NCBI GenBank assembly: GCA_964537875.1
Contig: CAZIDN010000023.1
Span: forward strand, 1-54,598
Direction: 5' to 3'
Source of the DNA: JAPKZH01 sp964537875
GTDB lineage: Bacteria > Acidobacteriota > Aminicenantia > Aminicenantales > UBA4085
DNA length: 54,598 nucleotides
Shown here piece after piece: positions 41,301 through 50,997 of this stretch. The first letter of the stretch is position 1; every line of letters begins with the position of its first letter. The notes below the pieces were generated by a model. That model was given only the letters and a program-made list of their open reading frames with translations. It was not told the origin of the DNA and made no database searches. The translations under genes and the position numbers were made by a program.

Positions 41301-44300
41301 ATGGCCACGGTCCTCATCAACGATACGGTCAAAAAATTCCTTCTCGGGCAGCCGAAGCCCTTCCGTGAGAGAATCCGGCGAAAATTCGAGTTCCTCGAAT
41401 CGGGCCTTTGGGAGGGAAACCTTCGGACCAGGAAGCTCCGAGGCCTCTCTTCGAAATGCGTCTTCGAGGTCGCCGCCGACGCGGACCTCCGCGTGCTCTT
41501 CACCCTCGGCCGCCCGGGCGATCGCCAATCCAACGACCTTATCGTCTATGTCTGGGGCATCGCCAGCCACGACCGGCTCGACCGCCGATTCCGGCAGGTC
41601 ATCCCCGAAAACGTCCCCTTCCTGAAGTTCCATGATTATGACGAGGCGCTGTTCAAGGACGTCTGCCTGGACGATCTGGATTCTTCTTGCTTTACCCAGG
41701 AATCGATCACCGAAAAAATCAATGATGAGTCCGGGAGTCAGCGCTGGTACCCCGTCGAAGAGCCGGAATGGAAGAGGATCCGGAGCTACACCGCGGAGGA
41801 ACTCGAGCTCTTCCTCTGCCTCACGCCTGAGCAAAAAGATGTTCTCGAGTCTCCGCCGCCCGTCCTCGTCTCCGGGACGGCCGGCAGCGGAAAAACAACA
41901 CTCGCCGTGTATTACCTCCTCCGGCGCGACCTGCGGACGCGGAAAAACGTCTTCATCTCGTTCAACCGCCACCTGAAGCTCCTTGCCGAGCGCCTCTATC
42001 GTGGCCTGCTGAACGAGGCCGAAGGCAGGTCCCAGGTGGTGGTTCCGGATTTCTGGGTTTTTAAGGAGTTCCTCCTGGAGACGGCCTTCCGCGCAGGCCG
42101 GCCTTTCGATCCCGATAAGGAAGTCGATTTCCGCAGGTTCCGGGAGCTGTATTCGTCCCATCCCCTTCGTCAGAAATTCGATCCCGTGCTTGTCTGGGAA
42201 GAGATCAGGTCGATCCTGAAGGGGGCGCTTCCTCAGGTCGACACGACGGTCCTCGAGCGATCCCTGCGCGCCTTGAGGAATCGGGACGCCGAGGTCAGTA
42301 TTTTCTCCCGTCTGCAGCAGCAATTCCTCCTGTTCGCCAACCTCGAATCCCTAAAAGCCGTTCCGGGCTTCGTGGAAAAGTATCTCCAGACGGATATTCT
42401 CTCGTTCTGCGCCCGCCTGGACAAATATCTTCAGGACGACGCCCGGCGCGGCCGGGTCCTGGCTCTTCTCGACCGCACCCTCGAGGAGATTCAGAAACGC
42501 AAGGAGCTGGCCCACAAAAAACACCTGTCTTTCCTCGAGTATGAATTCCTGGGAAAGAAAAAAGCCCCCAACTTCCAGTTCAGCCGCAAGGAGCTCTATC
42601 CGGTCATCGAGTGGTACCAGCACCGGCTCGACGGCGGCGGCCTGTGGGACGAGCTCGATCTGACCCGGGAAGTCCTCAAAATCGTCTCCGCCCGGGAGGG
42701 CGGCATCCCCGCCTACGATCTTCTGGCCTGCGACGAAATCCAGGATTTCACCGACATTCAGATCGGCCTCCTGCTGGCCATGGTCCGCGACCCCCGGCAT
42801 GTCTTCTTCGCGGGCGATACCAAACAGACGATCAATCCCACCGGATTCCGCTGGGAGGAAGTCCGCCGGCATTACTTCGAGCGGGGTTTGGGCGTCCCGG
42901 CGCTGAAACGCCTCTCCCTGAATTTCCGGAGCTCGGGGAGCATCGTCGAGCTCTCCAACGTCCTTCTCGAGCTCAAGGAAAAGTACCTGGGCATCAAGGC
43001 CGAGGAGGGCCGCGAGGAGTGGAGGTACAAGGGCCGTCCCGTCGCCGTCGTCGCCGGGATCCCCGAGGCCGAGATGCTCGACCTGCTGAGGATCGCGGGC
43101 GCCAGGCGAACGATCCTCGTCCGGAGCGAAGGCGAAAAATCGCGGCTGCAAAAGACCCTGGAGACCGAGCTCGTCTTCACCATCAACGAGGCCAAAGGCC
43201 TGGAATTCGAGACGGTCGTCCTCTGGAAGTTCTGCGAAAGCGCGCGGCAAGACGACGTCTGGAAATCGATCCTGGACCTGAGCCGGAAGAATGTCCACGA
43301 AGCCTGGATCCGGCACGAAATCAATCTCCTCTATGTCGGCATCACGCGATCCCAGAGGGACCTGATCGTCTACGACGGCGGCGCGCCGTCCCCGATTTGG
43401 GAGAGCCCGGAATTCGAGAGCCGTGTCTATACCACGTCCGACCGGAGCTATATCCATGGCATTTGGAATGTCTTATCGAAGCCGGCCGAGTGGATCGAAC
43501 AGGGGCACTATTTCTTCGAACGGGACTTCTACCGGGCGGCCGCGGAATGCTACAAGAACGGCGGCGATGAGAAGCTTTTCGCCAAAGCCTCGGCCTACGA
43601 GGCTGAGAGGGCCGGCCGTTACGGCGAAGCGGCTCGATATTTTGACGGCCTGGGCGACCGGGAGCGGGCCGCTGCGAACTACGAGCGGGCGGGCGAATTC
43701 GATCGGGCTCTGCCTTTGTGGGAAGCGCTGGGAAACCGCGAGCGGGCTGATCATTGCCGGATCGAAGTCCTGAAACGGGAAGGGAAATACGCCGAGGCCG
43801 GCCGTCTTTATCTCGCCGGGAAATGCTATCAAGACGCCCTGGCCTGTTTCGGCAAAGCGGGGGATTTCGCGGCCATGGCGGAGATCTATCTCCGGCCCCT
43901 GAGAAAGTTCCGGGAGGCCGCCGCCTGCTTCGAACAAGCCTCGAATCATATCGCCGCCGCGAGGCTTTACCGCCGGCTGAAATCCTACGACAAGGCGGCC
44001 GATCTGTTTTTCCGGGGCGGAGATTTCAGGAGCGCCGAGATTCTCTGGAAAAAAACGGGCCGGGCGAGCCAGCTCCTGGCCCTCTATGAGCAAACGGGAC
44101 AACAGGAAAAGCTGCTGGCGATTTATGAAGCCCAGGAAAATTTCGACAAGTCCGTCAAGGCCCTCAAGGCCTTCAAAGACAAGAGCCGGATCGGCCGGGA
44201 AGCCGGGGATCTGTTCGCGCGGCGAAAATATTTTCGGGCCTTGATCCGATTCACGGCGCTCGAGGATCACGCGGGAACGGCCGAGTGCCACCTCCGTTTG

Positions 44301-45590
44301 AAGCACAGCGATGAAGCCGCTCGCTATTTCAAGCTGGCGGGCGATTTCGAATCGGCGGGAATGATTTATCATAAACTCAAAGACTACAGGAGCGCCATGG
44401 AGTGTTTCCTGAAGTCCGAGGACGACGAAAAAAGCGGATATCCTATGGCTAAACAGGCGGCCCGAAAAGTCAGGGATATCCGATGGGTTTGTACGCAGGC
44501 CCGGAATCTTTTCGAGACCGGTTTTTATCAGAAAGCCCTGGCTCTTTTTTCCATCCTGGGCTACGCGGAACCTGAGATCGGCATCTGTCTGAAGCGGATG
44601 AACGATGAGGCCGGCTGGCGCAAGGCCTGGAGCCGGGTCACGCGCTTGGAGGATTACTCGAGGCTGATCGACATCTGTTTGTCGCAGGATGAGGTGCGGC
44701 TGGGCGGTCAGTTTTTCTTGGAAAAATGCCGGACGGCCCTAGCCCAAGGAAACCTGGGACTGCCGTACGACTTGATCGGCTCCAAGCTCGTCGATTTCAT
44801 GGATGCGTATTTTGCCAAGGCTCGCCAACCCGAAGAGACGCGAACTTGGGGGAGATTTCTCGCCCGGTTCGACTTCGAAGGGACCTTTTGGAAAAAGTCC
44901 TTCTCCTATCTCGAGCCCGGGGAAGATACCGGCGCCTTGATCGATTTTATCGGGAGGCTCGATTTTTTCAACCAAAGGGCTTATCTCGATATCAAAAAAC
45001 AATGGAAAAAGGAAATGCCGGGGCTTGAAGAGCGAGAGGACTGGGACGGGCTGGCCCTCCGCGATTATTTTCTCAACGGGGGCCGCAGGATCCCGGAGTT
45101 CCTTCGGAAGATGACCATCGGCGCCGGGAATTTCGTCTTCTTTCTTTTCGGCGAGGATCAATTCTTCAACGCGGCCGTCGACTGGTGCGCCCGGAACAAC
45201 CGGTTGCCCGAAGCCTGGGAGAGGTGCGCGAAGTGGAAGCGGTATGCTCGGGCGGCTCTCATCTGCGAAAGGGCGGGCTGCCCCGAAAAAGCCGCCGAAT
45301 ACTATGTCTCTGCCCGGCAGCCCGAGAAGGCGGCGTCCATCTACGTCGGCCTCGGAAAATTCCACAAAGCCGGCGACGCCTTTTACAAGCGCGGAGTGTT
45401 CGCGGAAGCGTTGGCGCTCTACGAAATGCAGAACCCGCCCGATAAGCGAAGGCTGGCCCGGACCCACGAGAAAATGGGGGATTTCGCCGCGGCGCTCGAT
45501 CTCTGGAATGAGGCGGGGGATAAGAGGGCTGCCGAGAAATGCCGGGCCCGATGGGAAAGGAGCCGGCAAAGGCGCCTTTTCAATCATTGA
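41301..45590 (+). CDS. RelE-like domain / UvrD helicase / TPR-like repeat fusion
   Basis: 1429 aa with three parts. Residues 1-95 have the RelE pattern (RERIRRKFEFLESGLWEGNLRTRKLRG, CVFEVAADADLRVLFTLG, VYVWGIASHD). Residues about 165-700 are an SF1 helicase: VSGTAGSGKTTL (189-200), LLACDEIQDFTD (474 on), FAGDTKQTINPTGFRW, LSLNFRS, TINEAKGLEFETVV (627 on), LLYVGITRSQ (675 on). Residues about 735-1429 are helical TPR-like repeats (YEAERAGRYGEAARYFDGLGD, YERAGEFDRALPLWEALGN and many more). No nuclease seen. It follows an AbrB/RelE pair. The helicase-plus-repeats layout recalls TRANK1-type helicases. A defence or ribosome-linked role is inference. Confidence 0.8.
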   Translation: MATVLINDTVKKFLLGQPKPFRERIRRKFEFLESGLWEGNLRTRKLRGLSSKCVFEVAADADLRVLFTLGRPGDRQSNDLIVYVWGIASHDRLDRRFRQVIPENVPFLKFHDYDEALFKDVCLDDLDSSCFTQESITEKINDESGSQRWYPVEEPEWKRIRSYTAEELELFLCLTPEQKDVLESPPPVLVSGTAGSGKTTLAVYYLLRRDLRTRKNVFISFNRHLKLLAERLYRGLLNEAEGRSQVVVPDFWVFKEFLLETAFRAGRPFDPDKEVDFRRFRELYSSHPLRQKFDPVLVWEEIRSILKGALPQVDTTVLERSLRALRNRDAEVSIFSRLQQQFLLFANLESLKAVPGFVEKYLQTDILSFCARLDKYLQDDARRGRVLALLDRTLEEIQKRKELAHKKHLSFLEYEFLGKKKAPNFQFSRKELYPVIEWYQHRLDGGGLWDELDLTREVLKIVSAREGGIPAYDLLACDEIQDFTDIQIGLLLAMVRDPRHVFFAGDTKQTINPTGFRWEEVRRHYFERGLGVPALKRLSLNFRSSGSIVELSNVLLELKEKYLGIKAEEGREEWRYKGRPVAVVAGIPEAEMLDLLRIAGARRTILVRSEGEKSRLQKTLETELVFTINEAKGLEFETVVLWKFCESARQDDVWKSILDLSRKNVHEAWIRHEINLLYVGITRSQRDLIVYDGGAPSPIWESPEFESRVYTTSDRSYIHGIWNVLSKPAEWIEQGHYFFERDFYRAAAECYKNGGDEKLFAKASAYEAERAGRYGEAARYFDGLGDRERAAANYERAGEFDRALPLWEALGNRERADHCRIEVLKREGKYAEAGRLYLAGKCYQDALACFGKAGDFAAMAEIYLRPLRKFREAAACFEQASNHIAAARLYRRLKSYDKAADLFFRGGDFRSAEILWKKTGRASQLLALYEQTGQQEKLLAIYEAQENFDKSVKALKAFKDKSRIGREAGDLFARRKYFRALIRFTALEDHAGTAECHLRLKHSDEAARYFKLAGDFESAGMIYHKLKDYRSAMECFLKSEDDEKSGYPMAKQAARKVRDIRWVCTQARNLFETGFYQKALALFSILGYAEPEIGICLKRMNDEAGWRKAWSRVTRLEDYSRLIDICLSQDEVRLGGQFFLEKCRTALAQGNLGLPYDLIGSKLVDFMDAYFAKARQPEETRTWGRFLARFDFEGTFWKKSFSYLEPGEDTGALIDFIGRLDFFNQRAYLDIKKQWKKEMPGLEEREDWDGLALRDYFLNGGRRIPEFLRKMTIGAGNFVFFLFGEDQFFNAAVDWCARNNRLPEAWERCAKWKRYARAALICERAGCPEKAAEYYVSARQPEKAASIYVGLGKFHKAGDAFYKRGVFAEALALYEMQNPPDKRRLARTHEKMGDFAAALDLWNEAGDKRAAEKCRARWERSRQRRLFNH

Positions 45591-45888
45591 CACCGGCATC
45601 AATAACGACATCGGCGAAGTCTCGGGGATTTTTTTCGGCCTCGAATCGAAGTTTCCCTAAGCTAAGAAAAGAAGAATTCTTGTTTATAATGCGCATCGTA
45701 TTCGGAGAATCTCAACCTGATCAATAATTCGGGGGTCACAACTCTCGGGTACTGTTTAGTGAAAATTGCCGGGTCGCTTTTTCCTGTCGAAACACAAGTT
45801 GTCTATATCTCACAATTCATCAAGCCTCTTGGGGGGCAGTCCCTGTCTGTATTTTTTTCGAGCTTGAACTCAATTATGCAGTGTGAAA

Positions 45889-46648
45889 TTCATTGTCTCC
45901 GATGATATCGAGTCCGTTCTGCAGGTATTTGAAGGCCCGTTCCAACCCATCTACGGTAAACAGCATGATCTCATGTTTCGCCCTGAGATAGCACTCGTAG
46001 CCGTGATGGGGAGACTGTTCCCCGCTTTCCTCACGCTCCCCTCCAGAACGTATCGCAAGTTGACTTCTCTGGCGATCTCAGGAATCTTCTTCTTCGTCCC
46101 CTTGAAGGTCATCGCCGAGCTGCGCGAGATCACGATAAGGTCATGGAAAGGCCTTCCGCCACCTGAGTCGAGATGTCGAGAGCCTCCTCCAGCTTCATCG
46201 GACCTAGGGCGATCCTCTCCTTCAAGCTCTGTCCCTTGACATAATTCATAACAATGAACATTCGGCCTTCGACTTCACTGATTTCGTGGACGGTACAGAT
46301 ATTGGGGTGGTCAAGGGCGGCAGCCGCTTGGGCTTCTTGCAAGAACCGTTTTTTCGCCTGCAGATCACGAGTCAGTTCAGCCGGTAAGAATTTGAGGGCA
46401 ACTGTCCGCTTAAGTTTAGTGTCCTCGGCTTTGTACACGACGCCCATCCCGCCTTTGCCCAGTTCCGCGATAATCTGATAGCGTCCGGCGAAGGTGGAGC
46501 CGGTAGTCAGTTCGTGGGTAGGCGTTTGAAGCGTTTCTGTAACCTTTGGATGGATAACTCTGGAGGAAGGAAGCTGTGTGCCGCACTCTCCGCAGAATTT
46601 AACGGCGTCAGGATTAGCGACGTTACATTTCGGGCACTTGATGGTCAC
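45889..46648 (-). pseudogene. Decayed Ser/Thr kinase
   Basis: From GTG 46648 the frame gives the zinc ribbon (KCPKCNVANPDAVKFCGECG) and kinase N-lobe (LGKGGMGVVYKAED, VALKFLPAEL) up to VAEGLS, then stops. A second frame (45951-46133) carries a TolB/FlgO-like piece (ISRSSAMTFKGTKKKIPEIAREVNLRYVLEGSVRKAGNSL), and a third a TPR piece (LERAFKYLQNGLDIIGDNE). The catalytic loop and C-lobe are deleted. Promoter intact. The gap 45591-45888 shows no gene. Confidence 0.75.
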
Positions 46649-46677
46649 TGCTGACCCCTTCGATTTGGGATGGCTAA

Positions 46678-46706
46678 AGATTAGCAGGGAAAGGCGGTAG
46701 AGTCAA
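46678..46706 (-). promoter_or_regulatory. Promoter of the decayed kinase
   Basis: TTGACT (46701-46706), 17 bp, TAATCT (46678-46683). The same arrangement stands before the two intact kinases. Confidence 0.65.
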
Positions 46707-46790
46707 CTGGGCAAGACTCAAACCGGCACGGATCATCTATAGCGAGGAATTTTAGGCCCTTTGCGTCAAGGGCTCTGAATTGTGACCAAA

Positions 46791-49700
46791 CTATTTCAGC
46801 CCAGCCAGCCTCTTCCTGGCATCCTCGAGTTCGGGGAGGCCTGGGTCGGCGTCCTTCCAGAGGTCGAGAAAACGTTTGAACTGTACTCTGGCCTTATCCT
46901 TCAGCCCTTTCTGCTCATACAGCTTTGCCAGCCTGTAATGATATTTGGGATGGATGAGGAAGAAAGATGGCTTTTGGGGGTCAAAAGTAAACAGCCGTTC
47001 ATATTCAGCGATGGCTTTGTCTAAATCCCCCATTTTTAAGTACGCTCTGGCCAGGACATCTCTAAGAAACGGTGTGTTATAGAAGGTCCAAATGCTATTA
47101 TAAAATACATGACGAGCAAAATCTTGCCAACCCCAGCCTGTGTGTTCAAAAATATCTATTGCTTTTCGGGGAGATCCTTCAGCAAGCGCAATTTCTGACC
47201 TGAGCAAATCATAAAAGAAACTGATCAGTTCTCCTTGTATCCCTCCCAACCTGCTCTTGGCTAATTCGACCTTACCCTCTTTTAATTCTATGAATCCGAG
47301 ACCGAATTTGTAGCCCGCTTCATAATAGAGTCTGTTTGCCGGATCATTTTCAATATAAAGGGCGAGCGAGGCATCATTATATTTTCGGCTCAGTTCAAAA
47401 TCCTGCCTTTCATAATAGATCCATGATTTGAGCCTTTTGACAGAAGCTATCCATCCTTTATTGCCCGTGGCATCCGCCAAGTCTTCTGCTCTCTGAAGAA
47501 AGCCCATCGACTTTTCCAGGTCGCCAACCCACGAGCTGTAAAATCCTTTCCAAAAATAGCCAACAAGCTTAATACCTGAGGATGGTGCAACTTCAATATA
47601 TTTATCCAGCCATCCTACGGCTTCAGGGTAATCTTCTTTTAAGGCATAAACGTATTGAAGACCAAACATCGAAGGGTAAAAATCCGGCTTGACCTCCAAA
47701 GCCTTTTTGTAAGTCGCTATAGCATCATCGAGTTTTCTCATCCAAACATAAAATTCAGCCAAAGAATCGAGAGGGTTGGGTTTCCCGGGTAAAGCAGATA
47801 TCTGTCTCTTACAGTATTCAATAGCCTTCTCATAATCTCTATCATTTAGATAGCGCCAGGCCAATGCATTAAGAGCTGAAGAATAGTTGGGATCGAGGTT
47901 GAGGGCTTTATTGAGCTCCTCGATAGATTTTTTTCTATCTGGATAGCTGTCGCCAAGCAAAGCGTGGGCTTCTTTGTCTTTGGGAAATTTATCTGCAATT
48001 TCTTGGATGATACGCAGATTTTTCTCCCAATTTTTTTCTATCAAAGAAGCATACCTGGCTTCAATCCATAGCCTTTCTACTTCTGTTGCCTTTTTGGAAA
48101 GATTCCAGGCCTTCTCAATAGCCCTGTCCCTGTCCTGCGGATTATTTAGATGATCGTACACATCAGAAAGCCCCAAGTAGGCTGTCGCAAAGGTCAGATC
48201 GAGTTCGACGGCTTTCTCATAAAATGGCCTGGCTCCAGCGTAGTCCAAATTCATATGCTCTTCTCTTCCCTTTAAATAGTAGTTATAGGCCTCTGGTGAA
48301 CTGGTTGTCACATCGCGGACCTGTAATTTGGCGGCTTCAATTTTGCGCTCAGAAAGTCCAACGCTCTTGGCGATCTGGCGGCTTAGATCATCGACCTGGT
48401 TTTTAAAGATGCTATCCGGGCTATCTCCTCTGGAATTCGTTGTGCCCAGCAATTTCTTTGTCCCGACATCCATGACTTTCGCGTCTGTGACGAAGGTGTT
48501 GCCCGATTTGGACACAAGCCCGAGCACGATGACCTCGACGCCGTCCTTTTGACAGAGCTCGAAGCCGAGGTCCGAGTTGATGAATTCGGTATCTCCTTTC
48601 CCGACCTGTTTGAGCAGGTCCCGGATCCTTTCCCATGTCGTCACATTGAAATATCCCGATTGCTCGAGGTTTGTGATTAAAAGATTCGGAATGACTTTGC
48701 TGAGATAATCATAGGCCTTGTCGCCTGTCTGGTTCTCAAAGCTGATCACAGCGATGGATCGCTTCTGCACGGGAACGGGAGGTCCTCCTTTTTTAAGAAA
48801 GGCGAACCAGATGACTGCTGCAATGACGACTAACGCTATGACCACGGTAGGGATGAGCAATTTTTTCCGGCTGAAGGTTACGGTTATTGGCTTTGAGGTG
48901 ACGGTCTTTCGTTTGGTAATGGGGCGCTCTGTGGTCGGGATGCCTTTTTCGATTTTTTCAAGGTCTGTTCGCATCTCATCGGCACTCTGATAGCGCTTCT
49001 CCCTGTCTTTCTCCAGGCATTTGAGGACCAGCCGGCTGAGGTCTTGGGGAATCTGGGCATTCAACGACTTGGGGTCTTTGGGGATTTCGTTTTTCTGTTT
49101 CACCCCGATGGTGAACGGCGTATCGCCTTCAAACGGCACCTGACCGGTCAGCATTTCATAAAGAATAATGCCCAGCGAATAAATGTCTGCGCGTCGGTCC
49201 GCTTCCTTTCCTTCGACCTGCTCCGGAGACATATACTCAGGCGTGCCTACACTTACCCCCTCGCCGGTTATTCCTTTGGTCTTTAGAGAGCGGGCAATGC
49301 CAAAATCCATAACCTTTGCATTGCCCTCCTTGTCCACCATGATATTGCTTGGCTTTAGATCGCGGTGGATAACTCCAATTTTATGCGCCTCTGCCAGGCC
49401 CTCACATATTTGCTTAGTTATGGAGATAGATTTGCTGATGGGGAGTTGGCCAAACCGCCTTATCGAGCTTTTTAGATCCTCGCCCGGGACATACTCCATG
49501 GTGATGAAATGAATGCCGTTCTCCTCCAAGAGTTCATACATCCGGCCTACATGCGGATGGCTGATCTTGCGGGCCAGTTTGAGTTCGTTGTGAAACCGCT
49601 CAAGCGTCCTTTTTTCTGAAGCAATCTCTGGCCTGATCAGTTTGAGGGCCACTTCCTCGTTCAGCTTTTTATCAACAGCACGATATATCCGGCCCATACC

Positions 49701-49898
49701 GCCATGGCCCAATTCCTCAATGATCTGGTATCGGGCGGCAAAGGTGGATCCTGTGGTTAATTCTTCTCTGGGAGTCTTAAGGGTCTTGGTTCGAGAGATA
49801 TCGACATCCCGAGAAGAAGGGAGCTGAGTAGCACACTTCTTACAAAACTGGGAATCGGAAGTGTTATCAGTATCGCATTTGGGGCACTTGATGGTCAC
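46791..49898 (-). CDS. Zinc-ribbon Ser/Thr kinase with TolB/FlgO-like and TPR domains
   Basis: 1035 aa from GTG 49898. Order: zinc ribbon (CPKCDTDNTSDSQFCKKC, residues 4-21), Hanks-type kinase (GHGGMGRIYRAVDKKL, VALKLI, HRDLKPSNIM, DFGIAR, GTPEYMSPEQVEG; about 55-320), one membrane helix (LLIPTVVIALVVIAAVIWFAFL, about 350-371), TolB/FlgO-like domain (SIAVISFENQTGDKAYDYLS), then ten or more TPRs to the end. The kinase is cytoplasmic and the tail extracytoplasmic. It probably passes an envelope signal to Ser/Thr phosphorylation. All catalytic residues are present. Confidence 0.88.
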   Translation of the reverse strand: MTIKCPKCDTDNTSDSQFCKKCATQLPSSRDVDISRTKTLKTPREELTTGSTFAARYQIIEELGHGGMGRIYRAVDKKLNEEVALKLIRPEIASEKRTLERFHNELKLARKISHPHVGRMYELLEENGIHFITMEYVPGEDLKSSIRRFGQLPISKSISITKQICEGLAEAHKIGVIHRDLKPSNIMVDKEGNAKVMDFGIARSLKTKGITGEGVSVGTPEYMSPEQVEGKEADRRADIYSLGIILYEMLTGQVPFEGDTPFTIGVKQKNEIPKDPKSLNAQIPQDLSRLVLKCLEKDREKRYQSADEMRTDLEKIEKGIPTTERPITKRKTVTSKPITVTFSRKKLLIPTVVIALVVIAAVIWFAFLKKGGPPVPVQKRSIAVISFENQTGDKAYDYLSKVIPNLLITNLEQSGYFNVTTWERIRDLLKQVGKGDTEFINSDLGFELCQKDGVEVIVLGLVSKSGNTFVTDAKVMDVGTKKLLGTTNSRGDSPDSIFKNQVDDLSRQIAKSVGLSERKIEAAKLQVRDVTTSSPEAYNYYLKGREEHMNLDYAGARPFYEKAVELDLTFATAYLGLSDVYDHLNNPQDRDRAIEKAWNLSKKATEVERLWIEARYASLIEKNWEKNLRIIQEIADKFPKDKEAHALLGDSYPDRKKSIEELNKALNLDPNYSSALNALAWRYLNDRDYEKAIEYCKRQISALPGKPNPLDSLAEFYVWMRKLDDAIATYKKALEVKPDFYPSMFGLQYVYALKEDYPEAVGWLDKYIEVAPSSGIKLVGYFWKGFYSSWVGDLEKSMGFLQRAEDLADATGNKGWIASVKRLKSWIYYERQDFELSRKYNDASLALYIENDPANRLYYEAGYKFGLGFIELKEGKVELAKSRLGGIQGELISFFYDLLRSEIALAEGSPRKAIDIFEHTGWGWQDFARHVFYNSIWTFYNTPFLRDVLARAYLKMGDLDKAIAEYERLFTFDPQKPSFFLIHPKYHYRLAKLYEQKGLKDKARVQFKRFLDLWKDADPGLPELEDARKRLAGLK

Positions 49899-49927
49899 TG
49901 CTGACCCCTTCTATTTGGGATGGCTAA

Positions 49928-49956
49928 AGATTAGCAAGGAATGAAGGCAGAGTCAA
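49928..49956 (-). promoter_or_regulatory. Promoter of the large kinase
   Basis: TTGACT (49951-49956), 17 bp, TAATCT (49928-49933). The surrounding about 85 bp (49899-49982) match 46649-46732 before the decayed kinase, showing a duplication that included the promoter. Confidence 0.68.
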
Positions 49957-50027
49957 CTGGGCAAGACTCAGATCGGCACCGATATTGCTATTTTCGTCAT
50001 ACAAGCACAACTTCGGACTGAGTGTCA

Positions 50028-50125
50028 ATGGGCGGGGACGAGGTAAAGAGCTTCATGGTAATCATCAACCATCTCCTTCGGGAGTCGGTGACTCCCGAAT
50101 TTGGATATATTTAAGTGAAATCAAA
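50028..50125. repeat. 97-bp repeat with a perfect hairpin (copy 2)
   Basis: Copy of 29821-29917. The stem TTCGGGAGTC...GACTCCCGAA (50077-50099) is kept. It lies in the gene-free stretch 49983-50341. Confidence 0.75.
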
Positions 50126-50194
50126 TTTACGAGAGATTCGAAGTCCAGGACAGACTTGTCTGTAATGACGTTTCTGTCAATAGTATTTTCTCAA

Positions 50195-50228
50195 CGGTTT
50201 TCCTTCAAGCTCAAAGAGCAGCTCCGGA
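50195..50228. repeat. 34-bp copy of DUF4143 ATPase sequence
   Basis: Identical over 34 bp to 32531-32564, inside the AAA/DUF4143 gene (frame FSFKLKEQLR). No other part of that gene is near. Confidence 0.7.
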
Positions 50229-50341
50229 TTACGAATTCGTATCTTTGAGAAATCTTCCCCTCAGGATGCGTTTTCTCTAGAGAGGCGATAAATAAGTTAT
50301 GCCCGAATAGAGCATTCGTTGAATACATTATGCAAAAAAAC

Positions 50342-50370
50342 TTGACATATTAGTATCAAAATAGTATCAT
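50342..50370 (+). promoter_or_regulatory. hicAB promoter with direct-repeat operator
   Basis: TTGACA (50342-50347), 17 bp, TATCAT (50365-50370). ATG 50375 is 5 bases past the -10, so the message is probably leaderless. TAGTATCA occurs at 50351-50358 and 50362-50369, an 11-bp-spaced direct repeat covering the spacer and -10, the likely HicB site. Confidence 0.55.
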
Positions 50371-50374
50371 TATT

Positions 50375-50569
50375 ATGCCAAAGAAAGTTCGAGAGCTTAT
50401 GAAGGAACTCGAGAAGGCCGGGTTCGTCGATCGCGGCGGCAAAGGAAGCCATCGCAACTACATGCATTCCTCGGGCGTCATTTTGACGCTTTCAGGACAC
50501 CCCGGCGATGATGCCAAGCCTTATCAAATTAAGCTGGTCAAGGAAAAAATAAGGGAAGCATTGACATGA
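50375..50569 (+). CDS. hicA: HicA toxin
   Basis: 64 aa of the HicA double-stranded-RNA-binding-like fold: VRELMKELEKAGFVDRGGKGSHRNYMHSSG, with the catalytic His in the GSHRNY motif, and VKEKIREALT. HicA cuts mRNA. It overlaps hicB by four nt (ATGA). Length is normal and the active-site His is present, so it looks functional. Confidence 0.85.
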   Translation: MPKKVRELMKELEKAGFVDRGGKGSHRNYMHSSGVILTLSGHPGDDAKPYQIKLVKEKIREALT

Positions 50570-50895
50570 AACCGCGGGACAAATATCTGAAATTAGTTGC
50601 CTGGTCAGAGAAGGACCAATGCTATGTCGGCTCCGTTCCGGGCTGGATCGGCGATTGTTGCCACGGGGACGACGAAGCGAACGTCTATCGGAAACTCTGC
50701 GAGATTATCGATGAGTGGATCGAGATTTATCGAAAGGACGGCCGGCCCCTCCCTCGCCCGACAAACAGGAACTACTCCGGCAGATTTGTATTACGGGCCA
50801 GCCCGGAAATGCACCGGGCCCTCGCCGTTAGGGCTCTCAGCGAGGGAGATAGTCTGAATTCTTTCGTCATCAAGTCTCTCAAGAAGGCCGTTTAG
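50566..50895 (+). CDS. hicB: HicB antitoxin
   Basis: 109 aa. A partly degraded RNase H-like fold (KLVAWSEKDQCYVGSVPGWIGDCCHGDDEANVYRKLCEIIDEWIE) with a C-terminal ribbon-helix-helix (GRFVLRASPEMHRALAVRALSEGDSLNSFVIKSL) for operator binding. It neutralises HicA encoded four nt upstream and represses the operon. Confidence 0.85.
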   Translation: MKPRDKYLKLVAWSEKDQCYVGSVPGWIGDCCHGDDEANVYRKLCEIIDEWIEIYRKDGRPLPRPTNRNYSGRFVLRASPEMHRALAVRALSEGDSLNSFVIKSLKKAV

Positions 50896-50997
50896 GGGAA
50901 TTATTGATAACCTTTGGGAGCGATTGCTGGCGGATATTGCTTTGGCTTTGCAGGGCTGTGGAAAAAAAGACCAAGGATTCGCACATTTTCCTAAGAA

